Shown here: positions 1 through 5,771 of the stretch, piece by piece
Layout: each line of letters starts with the position of its first letter
Numbering within the stretch: the first letter of the stretch is position 1
Source: Desulfobacterales bacterium
GTDB lineage: Bacteria > Desulfobacterota > Desulfobacteria > Desulfobacterales > JAHEIW01
DNA length: 6,082 nt
Reading direction: 5' to 3'
Assembly (NCBI GenBank): GCA_030145015.1
Contig: JAQYWI010000267.1
Span: forward strand, 1-6,082
Translations under genes and position numbers: made by a program
Notes under the pieces: generated by a model
Database searches by the model: none
Told to the model about the DNA's origin: nothing
Seen by the model: only the letters and a program-made list of their open reading frames with translations

Positions 1-126
1 AAGCCAGGCATAATATCCGCTTCTATGGACCCGCAGGACCCTGCACATCACCGTCACCCGGTGCTCGTGGCGATGGGCCCTGATAAACGCGTACTTTACT
101 CGGGGTCCCTTGCAAAGTACGCGGCG
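1..126. other. Non-coding flank left of the IS30 end, hairpin-rich
   Basis: I see no convincing gene here. Open frames that cross it run into the IS30 end and transposase in the wrong frame and look like chance. The stretch contains three inverted repeats: GCAGG-AC-CCTGC at 33-44, CACCG-tcacc-CGGTG at 49-63, and a stronger one at 88-123 listed separately. It is the DNA into which the IS30-family element was inserted, so it may be the remains of a gene-end or intergenic region, but nothing identifies it. Confidence 0.5.
88..123. repeat. Perfect 10-bp inverted repeat (hairpin) abutting the IS30 left end
   Basis: CGCGTACTTT at 88-97 is exactly complementary to AAAGTACGCG at 114-123, with a 16-base loop that itself contains GGGGTCCC. 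The right foot lies about three bases from the first base of the IS30 terminal repeat. IS30-family elements are known to favour palindromic target sites, so this may be a target feature, but it could also be a transcription terminator or a REP-like unit of the host. It lacks a T-tract, so I do not call a terminator. Confidence 0.6.
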
Positions 127-150
127 GTAGATTCAATAGGTCGATGCAAC
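127..150 (+). repeat. IS30-family left terminal inverted repeat
   Basis: The sequence GGTAGATTCAATAGGTC followed by GATGCAAC resembles the left end of E. coli IS30 as I remember it (TGTAGATTCAATTGGTC, then AACGCAAC), with only a few differences over about 25 bases. It lies 58 bases before the transposase start in the proper orientation, where IRL should be. The matching right repeat does not occur on either strand of the window, which agrees with the element being truncated. The exact outer base (126 or 127) is uncertain. Confidence 0.7.
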
Positions 151-691
151 ACCTATGCTAAAGTCGTCAACAGAGGTGGTGCAAATGGCTCAATTAGGAA
201 GACCTGGACTATCCGCTGCGCAGAAGAAGGAACTATGGCGCAGATGGAGAGTCGGAGAGTCGCTGAGCGACATCGGCCGTGCTCTGGGAAAACACGCTGG
301 ATCCATCCATGGTGTCGTGTCGGCTCGAGGTGGTATTTATCCTCCTGATCGCCGCCGCTCTGCGATATCATTGGCTTTGTCTGAACGCGAAGAGATTTCT
401 CGAGGTATAGCTGCTGGCCGTTCGATCCGGCAGATTGCGGTGCTGATCGACCGATCACCGTCCGCGGTCAGCCGCGAGATCAAGCGCAATGGCGGACGGG
501 TCCGATACCGGGCAGCGAAGGCTGATGAGGCGGCTTGGAACCGCTCTCGGCGACCGAAGCCGTGCAAGCTGGCGACGAATGGACGCCTGCGGGCGGTCGT
601 TGCACAGAAGCTGAGCTTCGACTGGTCCCCAGAGCAAATCTCGGGATGGCTGGCGGTGAAGTATCCTGAAGATGACCAAATGAGAATCTCG
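127..691 (+). mobile_element. IS30-family insertion sequence, left portion only
   Basis: This is the left end of an IS30-type element: the terminal repeat, a short leader and the 5' part of the transposase gene. Homology to the family stops inside a codon run that normally continues from Ser into His-Glu-Thr-Ile-Tyr; here Ser is followed at once by TAA. The catalytic half of the transposase and the right terminal repeat are missing, so the copy cannot move by itself. The breakpoint at about 691 is sharp, as expected from a deletion or a second mobile-element event rather than gradual decay. Confidence 0.8.
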
Positions 692-694
692 TAA
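185..694 (+). pseudogene. IS30-family transposase, C-terminally truncated (N-terminal DNA-binding half)
   Basis: IS30 transposases bind the terminal repeats through N-terminal helix-turn-helix domains and cut DNA with a C-terminal DDE domain. The 169 residues here hold the typical N-terminus (MAQLGRPGLSAAQKKELWRR), a first HTH at about 10-45 (SLSDIGRALGKHAGSIHGV), a second HTH at about 65-102 (LSEREEISRGIAAGRSIRQI, then SAVSREIKRNGG), and the linker motif WSPEQISGWL at 147-156. Full-length family members are roughly 320-390 residues; the whole DDE region is absent. I chose ATG 185 over the in-frame ATG at 155 because AGAGGTGG at 172-179 is well placed for it and family proteins start this way. 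The reading frame is undamaged up to the break, so a DNA-binding fragment could still be made; whether it is expressed or inhibits related transposases is speculation. Confidence 0.87.
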
Positions 695-751
695 GGTGAA
701 AAAACTCAACCGACCGCCAGACTTTTTAACGATCGAATGCTACATCGAACA
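692..751. other. Short unexplained segment between two mobile elements
   Basis: These 60 bases follow the IS30 break and precede the candidate left end of the next insertion sequence. A GTG-initiated frame opens at 696 and runs to 971, but it has no ribosome binding site, crosses the IS end and overlaps the transposase 3' end, so I do not call it. The segment may be original host sequence or a remnant of whatever joined the two elements. I recognise nothing in it. Confidence 0.4.
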
Positions 752-768
752 TGTTGGCCGAATCTCAG
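752..768. repeat. Candidate left terminal inverted repeat of the insertion sequence
   Basis: TGTTGGCCGAATCTCAG pairs imperfectly with the complement of 2045-2060; the seven bases ATCTCAG match exactly and GGC-G matches with one gap. It is the best inverted match I could find by eye around the transposase gene. Confidence 0.4.
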
Positions 769-867
769 ACGAGAACGTTTCTGAATCGGACACATCCAGG
801 CGATTAGCTGGTCAGGTGATATGCGACGCGCTCATGCGGTCCGTGCGTACCACTTGCAGAAAGAACA

Positions 868-885
868 CTCGAGTATCTCGAGTAT
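868..885. repeat. Tandem duplication of a 9-bp unit, CTCGAGTAT x2
   Basis: CTCGAGTAT occurs twice head to tail just downstream of the transposase stop codon (on its coding strand, after the stop). It is probably replication slippage in the non-coding tail of the insertion sequence. No function is implied. Confidence 0.7.
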
Positions 886-891
886 CTGTCC

Positions 892-1977
892 TTATGCAGC
901 CTCGCGATAGTAGTACCGCAGCATACCGCCGAGCCGCTCTCGACAAAGAACTTCGCCATCAATTCGGCTGACTTCTTCCCCGGGTTCGATCAATCGATTA
1001 GCGAGACCTTGGTGATTACGTTCCATGTGGAAATAATCCAGGGACGTGCCAACTGCCCTTCGTAGCGACTTCTCGCCGAAAAAGATCATTCGATTGAGAC
1101 ACTCTTCCTTCAATGAGCGGTGGAAACGTTCCACGTTGGCGTTCAAATTCGGACTTTGCGGAGGAAGCTGCACCGGTTTTATGCCTTCGTTCTTCAAGAT
1201 CTCTCGGAACGCGGGACAAAACTTGCCATCTCGATCCATGAGCACATACCGCTTGCCATTCAAGAAACCGTCAAAAGCGTCGGTCATATTCCTACCAATC
1301 TGCTTCATCCATGGTTCATCGGGATTCACAAAGCAGCCAGCAAAATGAACACGCCGTGTAGCTATCTCCATAACGAATAGTAGGTAGTACGTAACCAATC
1401 CGCCCTTTGTCCATACCTCGATCGTCGTGAAATCGATTGCTCCCAATACATCCCAGTGGGCTTTCAGAAACGTTTTCCATGTAGTCTGTCGCTTTCGTTC
1501 CGGTGCCGGTTCGATGCCGCTGGCTCTAAGAATGTTTCTCACAGTTGTATCAGAAATCGCATGACCAATATTGCTCAGAGCTCCCTGGATCCTGTCATAC
1601 CCCCACGTTGGATTTTCTCGGGCCATCTGCAGAATAAGTTGCGTCACTTCTTCTGATACTGCCGGTCGCCCCGGCCTCTTTTTTCGTCGATCGCTATAGT
1701 CCCATTTCTCTGCTACGAGCTTGCGGTGCCAGCGCAAAATCGTATCTGGTGTCACGATAGTCGCAATCTCAGACAACAACTTACGCCCCAGTAACTTGCC
1801 TTTGACTGCTAGGCGACGGCGCTGATCGTCGTTGAGAAGAATCCGTTTCTTAACAAACTTCTCTTTGAGGACTTGATTCTCTGTGATCAAGTACTCGATC
1901 GTATACTTTTGCCTGCGATTTACCCATCCGGACAGACCTATGAGAAATATATGCCAGGGCTGAATAATAAAGCTCAT
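892..1977 (-). CDS. DDE transposase, integrase core (rve) family, single-ORF IS
   Basis: This is a full-length 361-residue transposase that would cut and join the ends of its insertion sequence. An N-terminal helical region with the family-typical block LLNDDQRRRLAVKGKLLGR (47-65) leads to an HTH (TPDTILRWHRKL, 76-87), a HTH_21-like segment (ENPTWGYDRIQGAL, 121-134) and the RNase H-like core. The likely catalytic triad is D182 (AIDF), D248 (LMDRDGKF) and E283 (NANVERFHRSLKEECL); D248 and E283 are 35 residues apart, the classical D,D(35)E spacing. The C-terminus (NHQGLANRLI, GGMLRYYYREAA) looks natural, so the protein seems intact. I start it at ATG 1977 rather than the in-frame ATG at 2040, because AGGGGGAG lies just upstream (1987-1980) and a strong promoter occupies 2040-2012. 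It belongs with standalone rve transposases related to IS3 and IS481; I cannot name the IS. Confidence 0.9.
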   Translation of the reverse strand: MSFIIQPWHIFLIGLSGWVNRRQKYTIEYLITENQVLKEKFVKKRILLNDDQRRRLAVKGKLLGRKLLSEIATIVTPDTILRWHRKLVAEKWDYSDRRKKRPGRPAVSEEVTQLILQMARENPTWGYDRIQGALSNIGHAISDTTVRNILRASGIEPAPERKRQTTWKTFLKAHWDVLGAIDFTTIEVWTKGGLVTYYLLFVMEIATRRVHFAGCFVNPDEPWMKQIGRNMTDAFDGFLNGKRYVLMDRDGKFCPAFREILKNEGIKPVQLPPQSPNLNANVERFHRSLKEECLNRMIFFGEKSLRRAVGTSLDYFHMERNHQGLANRLIEPGEEVSRIDGEVLCRERLGGMLRYYYREAA

Positions 1978-1979
1978 AA

Positions 1980-1987
1980 CTCCCCCT
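1980..1987 (-). promoter_or_regulatory. Ribosome binding site deciding the transposase start
   Basis: AGGGGGAG on the minus strand ends two bases before ATG 1977, placing the G-run about four bases away. This favours a 361-residue protein over the longer 382-residue reading. Confidence 0.6.
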
Positions 1988-2011
1988 AAGGTTCTTGAAC
2001 AAGAAATGAGC

Positions 2012-2040
2012 ATTATGAGGCGCCTAGCACGGTCTGTCAA
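2012..2040 (-). promoter_or_regulatory. Sigma70-type promoter of the transposase gene
   Basis: Read on the minus strand, a perfect -35 hexamer TTGACA (2040-2035) is followed after exactly 17 bases by CATAAT (2017-2012), one mismatch from the consensus -10. Transcription would begin near 2005 and give a leader of roughly 28 bases before ATG 1977. The promoter is inside the insertion sequence, next to its right end. Confidence 0.75.
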
Positions 2041-2044
2041 CCGG

Positions 2045-2060
2045 CTGAGATCCGCCTGTT
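2045..2060. repeat. Candidate right terminal inverted repeat of the insertion sequence
   Basis: On the minus strand this reads AACAGGCGGATCTCAG, the imperfect partner of 752-768. It lies just outside the transposase promoter, a usual place for an IS end. Confidence 0.4.
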
Positions 2061-2073
2061 TTACCGGCTTTAA

Positions 2074-2319
2074 CTAAAGGAAGGATCGCAAGTTGGAAAT
2101 CGGTTGAATATTTTTACCCTACGGGAGTTGAGTCGGGCGAGAGTCACGCAGATCATGGATTTGCTGTACCTTGCCCCTGATATTCAAGAGGAAATACTCT
2201 TCCCTCCGAGTGATGAGAAACCCGAGCTGGAAGTGCCGGACCGGGGGATGCGTCCAATCGCCCGCATCCCCAACTGGGATGATCAGAGCAAAATGTGGCG
2301 AAACTATGCGGTCCGTTGA
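2074..2319 (+). pseudogene. HTH protein fragment of the recombinase-associated type, 5' end missing
   Basis: The translated stretch contains SRARVTQIMDLLYLAPDIQE, then EILF, then RGMRPIARIPNWDDQSKMW. I recognise this block from roughly 100-residue HTH proteins (ParB-like helix-turn-helix) that are commonly encoded beside serine site-specific recombinases in plasmids and mobile regions. The usual N-terminal part is not found. Upstream of residue LKEG the frame meets TAA at 2071; the codons before that stop (Phe-Tyr-Arg-Leu at 2059-2070) still look like the family's F-D-R-L block, so the stop may be a nonsense mutation and the true break the IS end near 2060. A TTG at 2104 could start a 71-residue product, but it would begin inside the HTH and has no ribosome binding site. 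The C-terminus looks natural. No recombinase gene is present in the window. Confidence 0.6.
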
Positions 2320-2470
2320 TCAGACGAGAAGAGTAAGCTGATGTGCGCCAAGTCGTGACGCCACAGCGCGTTTGAGTTTTCGGACACTACGCGATCATTC
2401 AGCATGATGCAGCGCATGCTCTGGGCAATTGAAAGTTTTTTTGTTTTATCTGCCTTATTATTAGACTGGA
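2320..2470. other. Convergent intergenic gap between HTH remnant and PD40 gene
   Basis: No gene is seen. It separates GC-rich mobile DNA on the left from the AT-rich array on the right; composition switches at about 2430. It includes the inverted repeat AGCATG-atgcagcg-CATGCT at 2401-2420, with a run of seven T at 2437-2443 about 16 bases further on, too far for a standard intrinsic terminator. If the minus-strand genes are integron cassettes, an attC site would be expected here; GTCTAAT just after the PD40 stop resembles RYYYAAC with one mismatch, but no partner core is seen. Confidence 0.4.
2401..2420. repeat. Inverted repeat AGCATG / CATGCT
   Basis: There are six-base perfect arms with an eight-base loop in the gap between convergent genes. 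It could act as a weak bidirectional transcription stop for the HTH remnant and the PD40 gene, but it has no adjacent T-tract on either side. Confidence 0.4.
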
Positions 2471-3397
2471 TTATTTAAGTTTATCAATTGTTTTTGTACT
2501 CACCCACAAAATATCCGACTGATCGGTTTTAACATGATACTCTTCAAAGAATAAATATTTTCCGTCAGAAGATAAATAGGGAGCTGCATAAACCTGACTG
2601 GTTATATGAAGTACATCTTTCATACTTTTAGGATTGGCCCATGATCCATCTGGATTCCTAAAACTAATCAAAAAATTTGATATTAGCCGTCCATCTTTCC
2701 TGTAAACCAGATCAACAATAATATAACTTCCATCCGGCGCAATGGCGGGATGACCCACCAGGGGCAGATCATTGATCTTATTGTCCAGTTTTACTGCTGA
2801 TTTATAGGAACCATTTTCCAACTTGGAATGAAAGATTTTTCTCTCTTTGTTACTGACAAAGTAGATTGTCCCATCTTTAGTGATGGACATTTGGGCTGGA
2901 TAGTGGTCATCGATTATGGATGGTAAATATTGAGAAATACTCCATCCTTTTTTGCCTTTTTTTGCTACCCATAGATGAGGAACCTTAGATATTTCGGTTG
3001 TACCGGGTAAGGGGCGTCTGGACATATAAAAAAGGCTTTCGCCATCTGGAGTGAAACAGGGTTGGCCTTCCAAACAATCATAGGCAAAGGGAGCCAGTAT
3101 GGAAATGGAAAGTTTTCCATTTTCCAGCCGGCTGTACCATAGGCGGTCATTCCTCTGACCGGGAGTTCGTCGAATAAAAAATATCTCCCGCCCATCGGGA
3201 GATATTGCTGGTTTGTACTCCTTGCCATTTTTAATTGAGACAATTCCCGGAGCAAAGATCTGCGGAGTCATGCCCGGAGGTTTCTGGCCCAGGTAAGTGC
3301 CCTTCAAAATAGGAAAATCTTTTTTGGCCGTAAGTTCCCCTCCTGTTCCAAATATGATCAATAAGATCAAACATAAATAAGTAAAAAAAAGTTTCAT
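2471..3397 (-). CDS. Secreted PD40 (TolB-like) beta-propeller protein
   Basis: The 308-residue protein begins with a hydrophobic signal segment (residues 4-19, FFTYLCLILLIIFGTG), so it is probably exported to the periplasm or cell surface. A family-typical entry motif, LGQKPPGMTPQIFAPGIVS (36-54), is followed by five PD40/WD40-like blades marked by AISPDGREIFF (64), CFTPDGESLFY (114), SITKDGTIYF (171), AIAPDGSYIIV (218) and YLSSDGKYLFF (274). PD40 propellers usually serve as protein- or ligand-binding scaffolds; no catalytic domain is seen and no substrate can be inferred. AAAGGAGA at 3410-3403 supports ATG 3397. It follows an upstream paralogue fragment after only 11 bases, its ribosome binding site overlapping that gene's stop codon, so the two were once a tandem operon. 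The gene is much more AT-rich than the methyltransferase upstream. Confidence 0.85.
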   Translation of the reverse strand: MKLFFTYLCLILLIIFGTGGELTAKKDFPILKGTYLGQKPPGMTPQIFAPGIVSIKNGKEYKPAISPDGREIFFIRRTPGQRNDRLWYSRLENGKLSISILAPFAYDCLEGQPCFTPDGESLFYMSRRPLPGTTEISKVPHLWVAKKGKKGWSISQYLPSIIDDHYPAQMSITKDGTIYFVSNKERKIFHSKLENGSYKSAVKLDNKINDLPLVGHPAIAPDGSYIIVDLVYRKDGRLISNFLISFRNPDGSWANPKSMKDVLHITSQVYAAPYLSSDGKYLFFEEYHVKTDQSDILWVSTKTIDKLK

Positions 3398-3408
3398 TTG
3401 AATCTCCT

Positions 3409-3600
3409 TTATTTTAATTCCTCTGGTTTTAATTTTTCAATAATTTTTGCAGAAACCCAGTAGATATCCCCATTTGCTTCAAAAAAAATGTATTTGCCGT
3501 TTCCTGAAATAATCGGAACATGAAATTTCCCGGGTAATTGATAGCCTTTGCTCCATTGATTGTCTTTTTGCAAAAAACTCACATAAGAACTTTTTATCCT
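3409..3600 (-). pseudogene. C-terminal fragment of a second PD40 beta-propeller gene
   Basis: Reading back from TAA at 3411-3409 gives about 64 sense codons ending in IYWVSAKIIEKLKPEELK, which closely parallels the end of the next gene (ILWVSTKTIDKLK). The blade signature ISGNGKYIFFEANGD and the earlier YVSFLQKDNQWSK are also of PD40 type. The remaining four-fifths of the protein and any start codon are missing: the frame runs into the methyltransferase stop region and hits TGA at 3624-3622. This is a truncated paralogue lying directly upstream of the intact copy, with the break at about 3600. Composition changes from AT-rich to GC-rich at the same point. Confidence 0.8.
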
Positions 3601-3604
3601 GTGT

Positions 3605-4321
3605 TCACCAGACGCCTGGTATCAGTCGATAGACCGTCTTGTGCGCGTAAGCCTCATACCCCGGCAACTCCTTGCGTAGCATTCGATCCTCTAGACCGGT
3701 CCGGATGACCAACAACAACACCACGATACCCACTGGCAGAAATGCCCAGCTCGATCCCAGGAGGAGTGGTATTCCCGCGAGTATGAGGATCAGGCCAACA
3801 TACATGGGATGCCGAACGATGGCGTACGGACCGGCTGTAATCACCCGGTGGCCGTGTTCACTCTGTATTCGAATAGTCCCTTCGAGGTGTGGATTGACGA
3901 CCATGGCCCAGAGCATAAACGCGTCTCCGGCCACATGGACAACAATAGCCAGCCAGATCGTCCAGGAGGCGGCGGACGTCCATGCGTATCGCACGGCGTC
4001 CAAACCGGCGACGATAGCAATCGCCAGTACTGCAGGGATGAACAAGGGAAGCATGACCATCTCGAACCTCGCGCCAGCGTGCTGCCTCTTCATCCGTACG
4101 ATAACTGTGTCAGGATTTGTCCAAAGAAGGACCACCAAGTTCGTGGCCAGCGTGACAACCCAAAGGCCGAGGTGAATCCACGCCCCGGCCCACGCAACAG
4201 TGCCGGCCGCCCAGAACAGCAGACCACCCCACACGCTCAGTACGACAACGAGACGCGCGGCGGCGCGGATTACTAACACCGTTGCTGAGGTGTTTCCTAC
4301 TGGTAATTCGTGTTCTTCCAT
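3605..4321 (-). CDS. Integral-membrane ICMT/PEMT-like methyltransferase
   Basis: The 238-residue polytopic protein has about five hydrophobic spans (roughly 24-42, 48-68, 87-108, 118-140 and 175-205). Its C-terminal half carries the SAM-binding signature of the isoprenylcysteine carboxyl methyltransferase/phospholipid methyltransferase group: GPYAIVRHPMYVG (164-176) with Arg170-His171-Pro172, then RTGLEDRML (207-215) and ELPGYEAYAHKTVYRLIPGV at the end. Bacterial members methylate small molecules or lipids at the membrane and the substrate here is unknown. I prefer ATG 4321 over the in-frame ATG 4372, since the extra 17 residues would read through the candidate attC core GTTAGGC, which ends only eight bases before ATG 4321. 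The ribosome binding site is weak. The gene is clearly more GC-rich than both neighbours, and its stop codon abuts a broken PD40 gene. Confidence 0.85.
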   Translation of the reverse strand: MEEHELPVGNTSATVLVIRAAARLVVVLSVWGGLLFWAAGTVAWAGAWIHLGLWVVTLATNLVVLLWTNPDTVIVRMKRQHAGARFEMVMLPLFIPAVLAIAIVAGLDAVRYAWTSAASWTIWLAIVVHVAGDAFMLWAMVVNPHLEGTIRIQSEHGHRVITAGPYAIVRHPMYVGLILILAGIPLLLGSSWAFLPVGIVVLLLVIRTGLEDRMLRKELPGYEAYAHKTVYRLIPGVW

Positions 4322-4329
4322 GTTGCCTA

Positions 4330-4541
4330 GCCTAACAGCGAAGACCGAGTGGTCAGATCCATCTCCATTCACGGCGCAAACTTCAGTCGCTACTATGGAG
4401 CTGATTCTTGCTCTAGTTCAGCTGACCTTACCCCATTCTTTGACCCAGTGCTGAGTTATTTCTCGGCTCCCTTTACTGTCTATTGGTACTTCGGCGGGAA
4501 GCGCCTCAAAGTGCTTGACGACGAACAGCCGAGGGTTAAGT
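4330..4541 (-). other. Candidate integron attC site or remnant between hydrolase and methyltransferase
   Basis: On the coding strand, ACTTAAC (4541-4535, fits RYYYAAC) starts one base after the hydrolase stop codon, and GTTAGGC (4336-4330, fits GTTRRRY) lies eight bases before the methyltransferase ATG. Just inside the first core, CTCGGCT (4533-4527) pairs with AGCCGAG (4468-4462), and within it a second imperfect stem forms (GTACTT at 4486-4491 and GGCG at 4493-4496 against CGCC at 4502-4505 and AAGTGC at 4509-4514). Imperfect paired boxes between opposite cores are the hallmark of attC. The span of 212 bases is longer than usual (about 57-141), and the hairpin does not reach the distal core, so this may be a composite or damaged site. 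No gene is seen in the stretch. Confidence 0.45.
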
Positions 4542-4542
4542 T

Positions 4543-5748
4543 TTATTGTGATTCAATATTTGTCGCTATTTCAATCTCCGTATATTTCTCTGCCTTTTCT
4601 ATTAAATCAATTTCTTGTTTCTCCTTCAGATATTTATCAAAGAATGCCAAGACGATCACATTCATGATTTCGATTGTCTTTTCGCCATCAATCGACCCCA
4701 GAAGAAAACTGATGGATGGAACAGGATAGACAGAATAGTCTGAAAAATTATAATGGTCTGAATCCTTTACGCTCAGCGAGTAACAATCCATTTGCGATTT
4801 ACTTGTAAATATTTTACCATACCCCAAATACCTTTTACTGTTCAGGAACATTAAAGGTGTTGGAATTTCCTCAGCTAATGCTGAACCGTTTAATCCACCA
4901 TCAATACTAACGCATGTCTTGACTCTTTTATCTGTTATGCAAATTTCTGTTGATGCAATACCTCCCATCGACATTCCGAATACACCGATTTTATCCAAGT
5001 TCAATTTCTCTTTAAAGATTTTATGTTCATTATTGATATCCTCTAATTGATCAATGAAAAAAGAAATGTCTTCGGCCCAATGCTTTGGAGTTTCTACTAA
5101 AGCCGTAGGCAATACATTATTTGTTTCCACAAACACTTGTATACGTTCTTCGTCATTGCTTGCTTTATACATTTTTTGCATTAATTCCATGGCTTTTGGA
5201 CTTTGCATCTCTTGCATAATCTTCCGAAACCTAAGACTATTCATATCAATATATATTAATCGCCCATCAGGGAATGATGAAAATTTACATTCATAGTGAT
5301 GAGCAATGCTAAAAATGATATAACCATGGCTTGCCAATTCTTCCATCAAGATTGTATTTTGTGAATAATGCTCACCCCACCCGTGCGAAAAAATTAATAT
5401 TGGGTATTTGTTTTCTTTAGATGACAAAGGTACATCACGACTTGAGTTTGTTTTTAAGTCTTTGTATATCTCTGGAAATGGAAGATACCTGATGACAAAT
5501 TCTGTTTCGGCATTCAGAAAATAAGGTTCAGGATTGGATTGTTTATCTGAAGGATACCATGCCTTGACTGTAATTTCTCTGTTACTTTCCTGATTGTTGT
5601 CAAATAATTCTTTTCGATTATTATCAACAAAACTGAGGTAGGTTATTCCGACAAAATTATTTCCTGTTGGTTTTTGTAATGTGTCGGTTTGACTTTGACC
5701 GGAATTAAATATTAAGCCGCAAAATAATAAGATAAATGTGTGTTTCAT
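4543..5748 (-). CDS. Secreted alpha/beta hydrolase, PAF-acetylhydrolase-like
   Basis: The 401-residue protein starts with a signal-peptide-like segment (MKHTFILLFCGLIFNSGQSQ), so export is likely. The alpha/beta hydrolase core includes the oxyanion-region motif FSHGWGEHYSQN (120-131), a strand-helix HGYIIFSIAHHY, and the nucleophile elbow GVFGMSMGG, with GXSXG at 258-262 and Ser260 as nucleophile. Asp283 (VSIDGG) and His332 (DSDHYNF) complete a probable triad. The Ser-to-Asp spacing of 23 equals that remembered for human plasma PAF-acetylhydrolase (Ser273, Asp296, His351), and the Ser-to-His spacing is similar. Such enzymes hydrolyse short or oxidised acyl esters of phospholipids; related bacterial proteins are often just called dienelactone-hydrolase-like, so the substrate is open. 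AAAGGAA at 5762-5756 supports ATG 5748. The gene is AT-rich and flanked by candidate attC cores, as a single-gene integron cassette would be. Confidence 0.85.
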   Translation of the reverse strand: MKHTFILLFCGLIFNSGQSQTDTLQKPTGNNFVGITYLSFVDNNRKELFDNNQESNREITVKAWYPSDKQSNPEPYFLNAETEFVIRYLPFPEIYKDLKTNSSRDVPLSSKENKYPILIFSHGWGEHYSQNTILMEELASHGYIIFSIAHHYECKFSSFPDGRLIYIDMNSLRFRKIMQEMQSPKAMELMQKMYKASNDEERIQVFVETNNVLPTALVETPKHWAEDISFFIDQLEDINNEHKIFKEKLNLDKIGVFGMSMGGIASTEICITDKRVKTCVSIDGGLNGSALAEEIPTPLMFLNSKRYLGYGKIFTSKSQMDCYSLSVKDSDHYNFSDYSVYPVPSISFLLGSIDGEKTIEIMNVIVLAFFDKYLKEKQEIDLIEKAEKYTEIEIATNIESQ

Positions 5749-5771
5749 TTTACTGTTCCTTTCAAATTAAA

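Larger units (their letters stand above)
752..2060 (-). mobile_element. Apparently complete insertion sequence with integrase-core (rve) DDE transposase
   Basis: One intact transposase gene on the minus strand is bracketed by an imperfect inverted repeat: TGTTGGCCGAATCTCAG at 752-768 and, on the opposite strand, AACAGGCGGATCTCAG at 2060-2045 (shared block ATCTCAG plus flanking GGC). The implied element is about 1.3 kb, a normal size for a single ORF of 361 codons, with about 120 bases between the left end and the transposase stop. No obvious target-site duplication is visible outside these ends, so the limits are provisional. The element lies between the broken IS30 copy and the broken HTH gene and may have been involved in breaking one or both. 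Confidence 0.6.

Noticed and set aside
696..971. GTG-initiated plus-strand open frame of 91 codons
   Set aside because: It has no ribosome binding site, crosses the proposed IS end and overlaps the transposase 3' end antisense. The protein resembles nothing I recognise.
1978..2040. Longer transposase start at ATG 2040
   Set aside because: That codon overlaps the -35 hexamer of the likely promoter, whereas ATG 1977 has a strong ribosome binding site.
705..2107. TCAACCGA (706-713) and its complement (2100-2107) as alternative IS ends
   Set aside because: Only eight bases match exactly. The right copy lies inside the HTH protein's coding homology, so it would put part of that gene inside the IS; the 752/2060 pair fits better.
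2401..2443. Intrinsic terminator (palindrome plus T-run)
   Set aside because: The T-run starts about 16 bases after the hairpin, too far for a typical rho-independent terminator.
3672..4276. Plus-strand open frames antisense to the methyltransferase
   Set aside because: They are shadows of a GC-rich coding gene; low-complexity, charged translations without family signatures.
4322..4372. Longer methyltransferase start at ATG 4372
   Set aside because: It would add 17 residues with no family resemblance, lacks a clear ribosome binding site, and reads through the GTTAGGC core immediately before ATG 4321.
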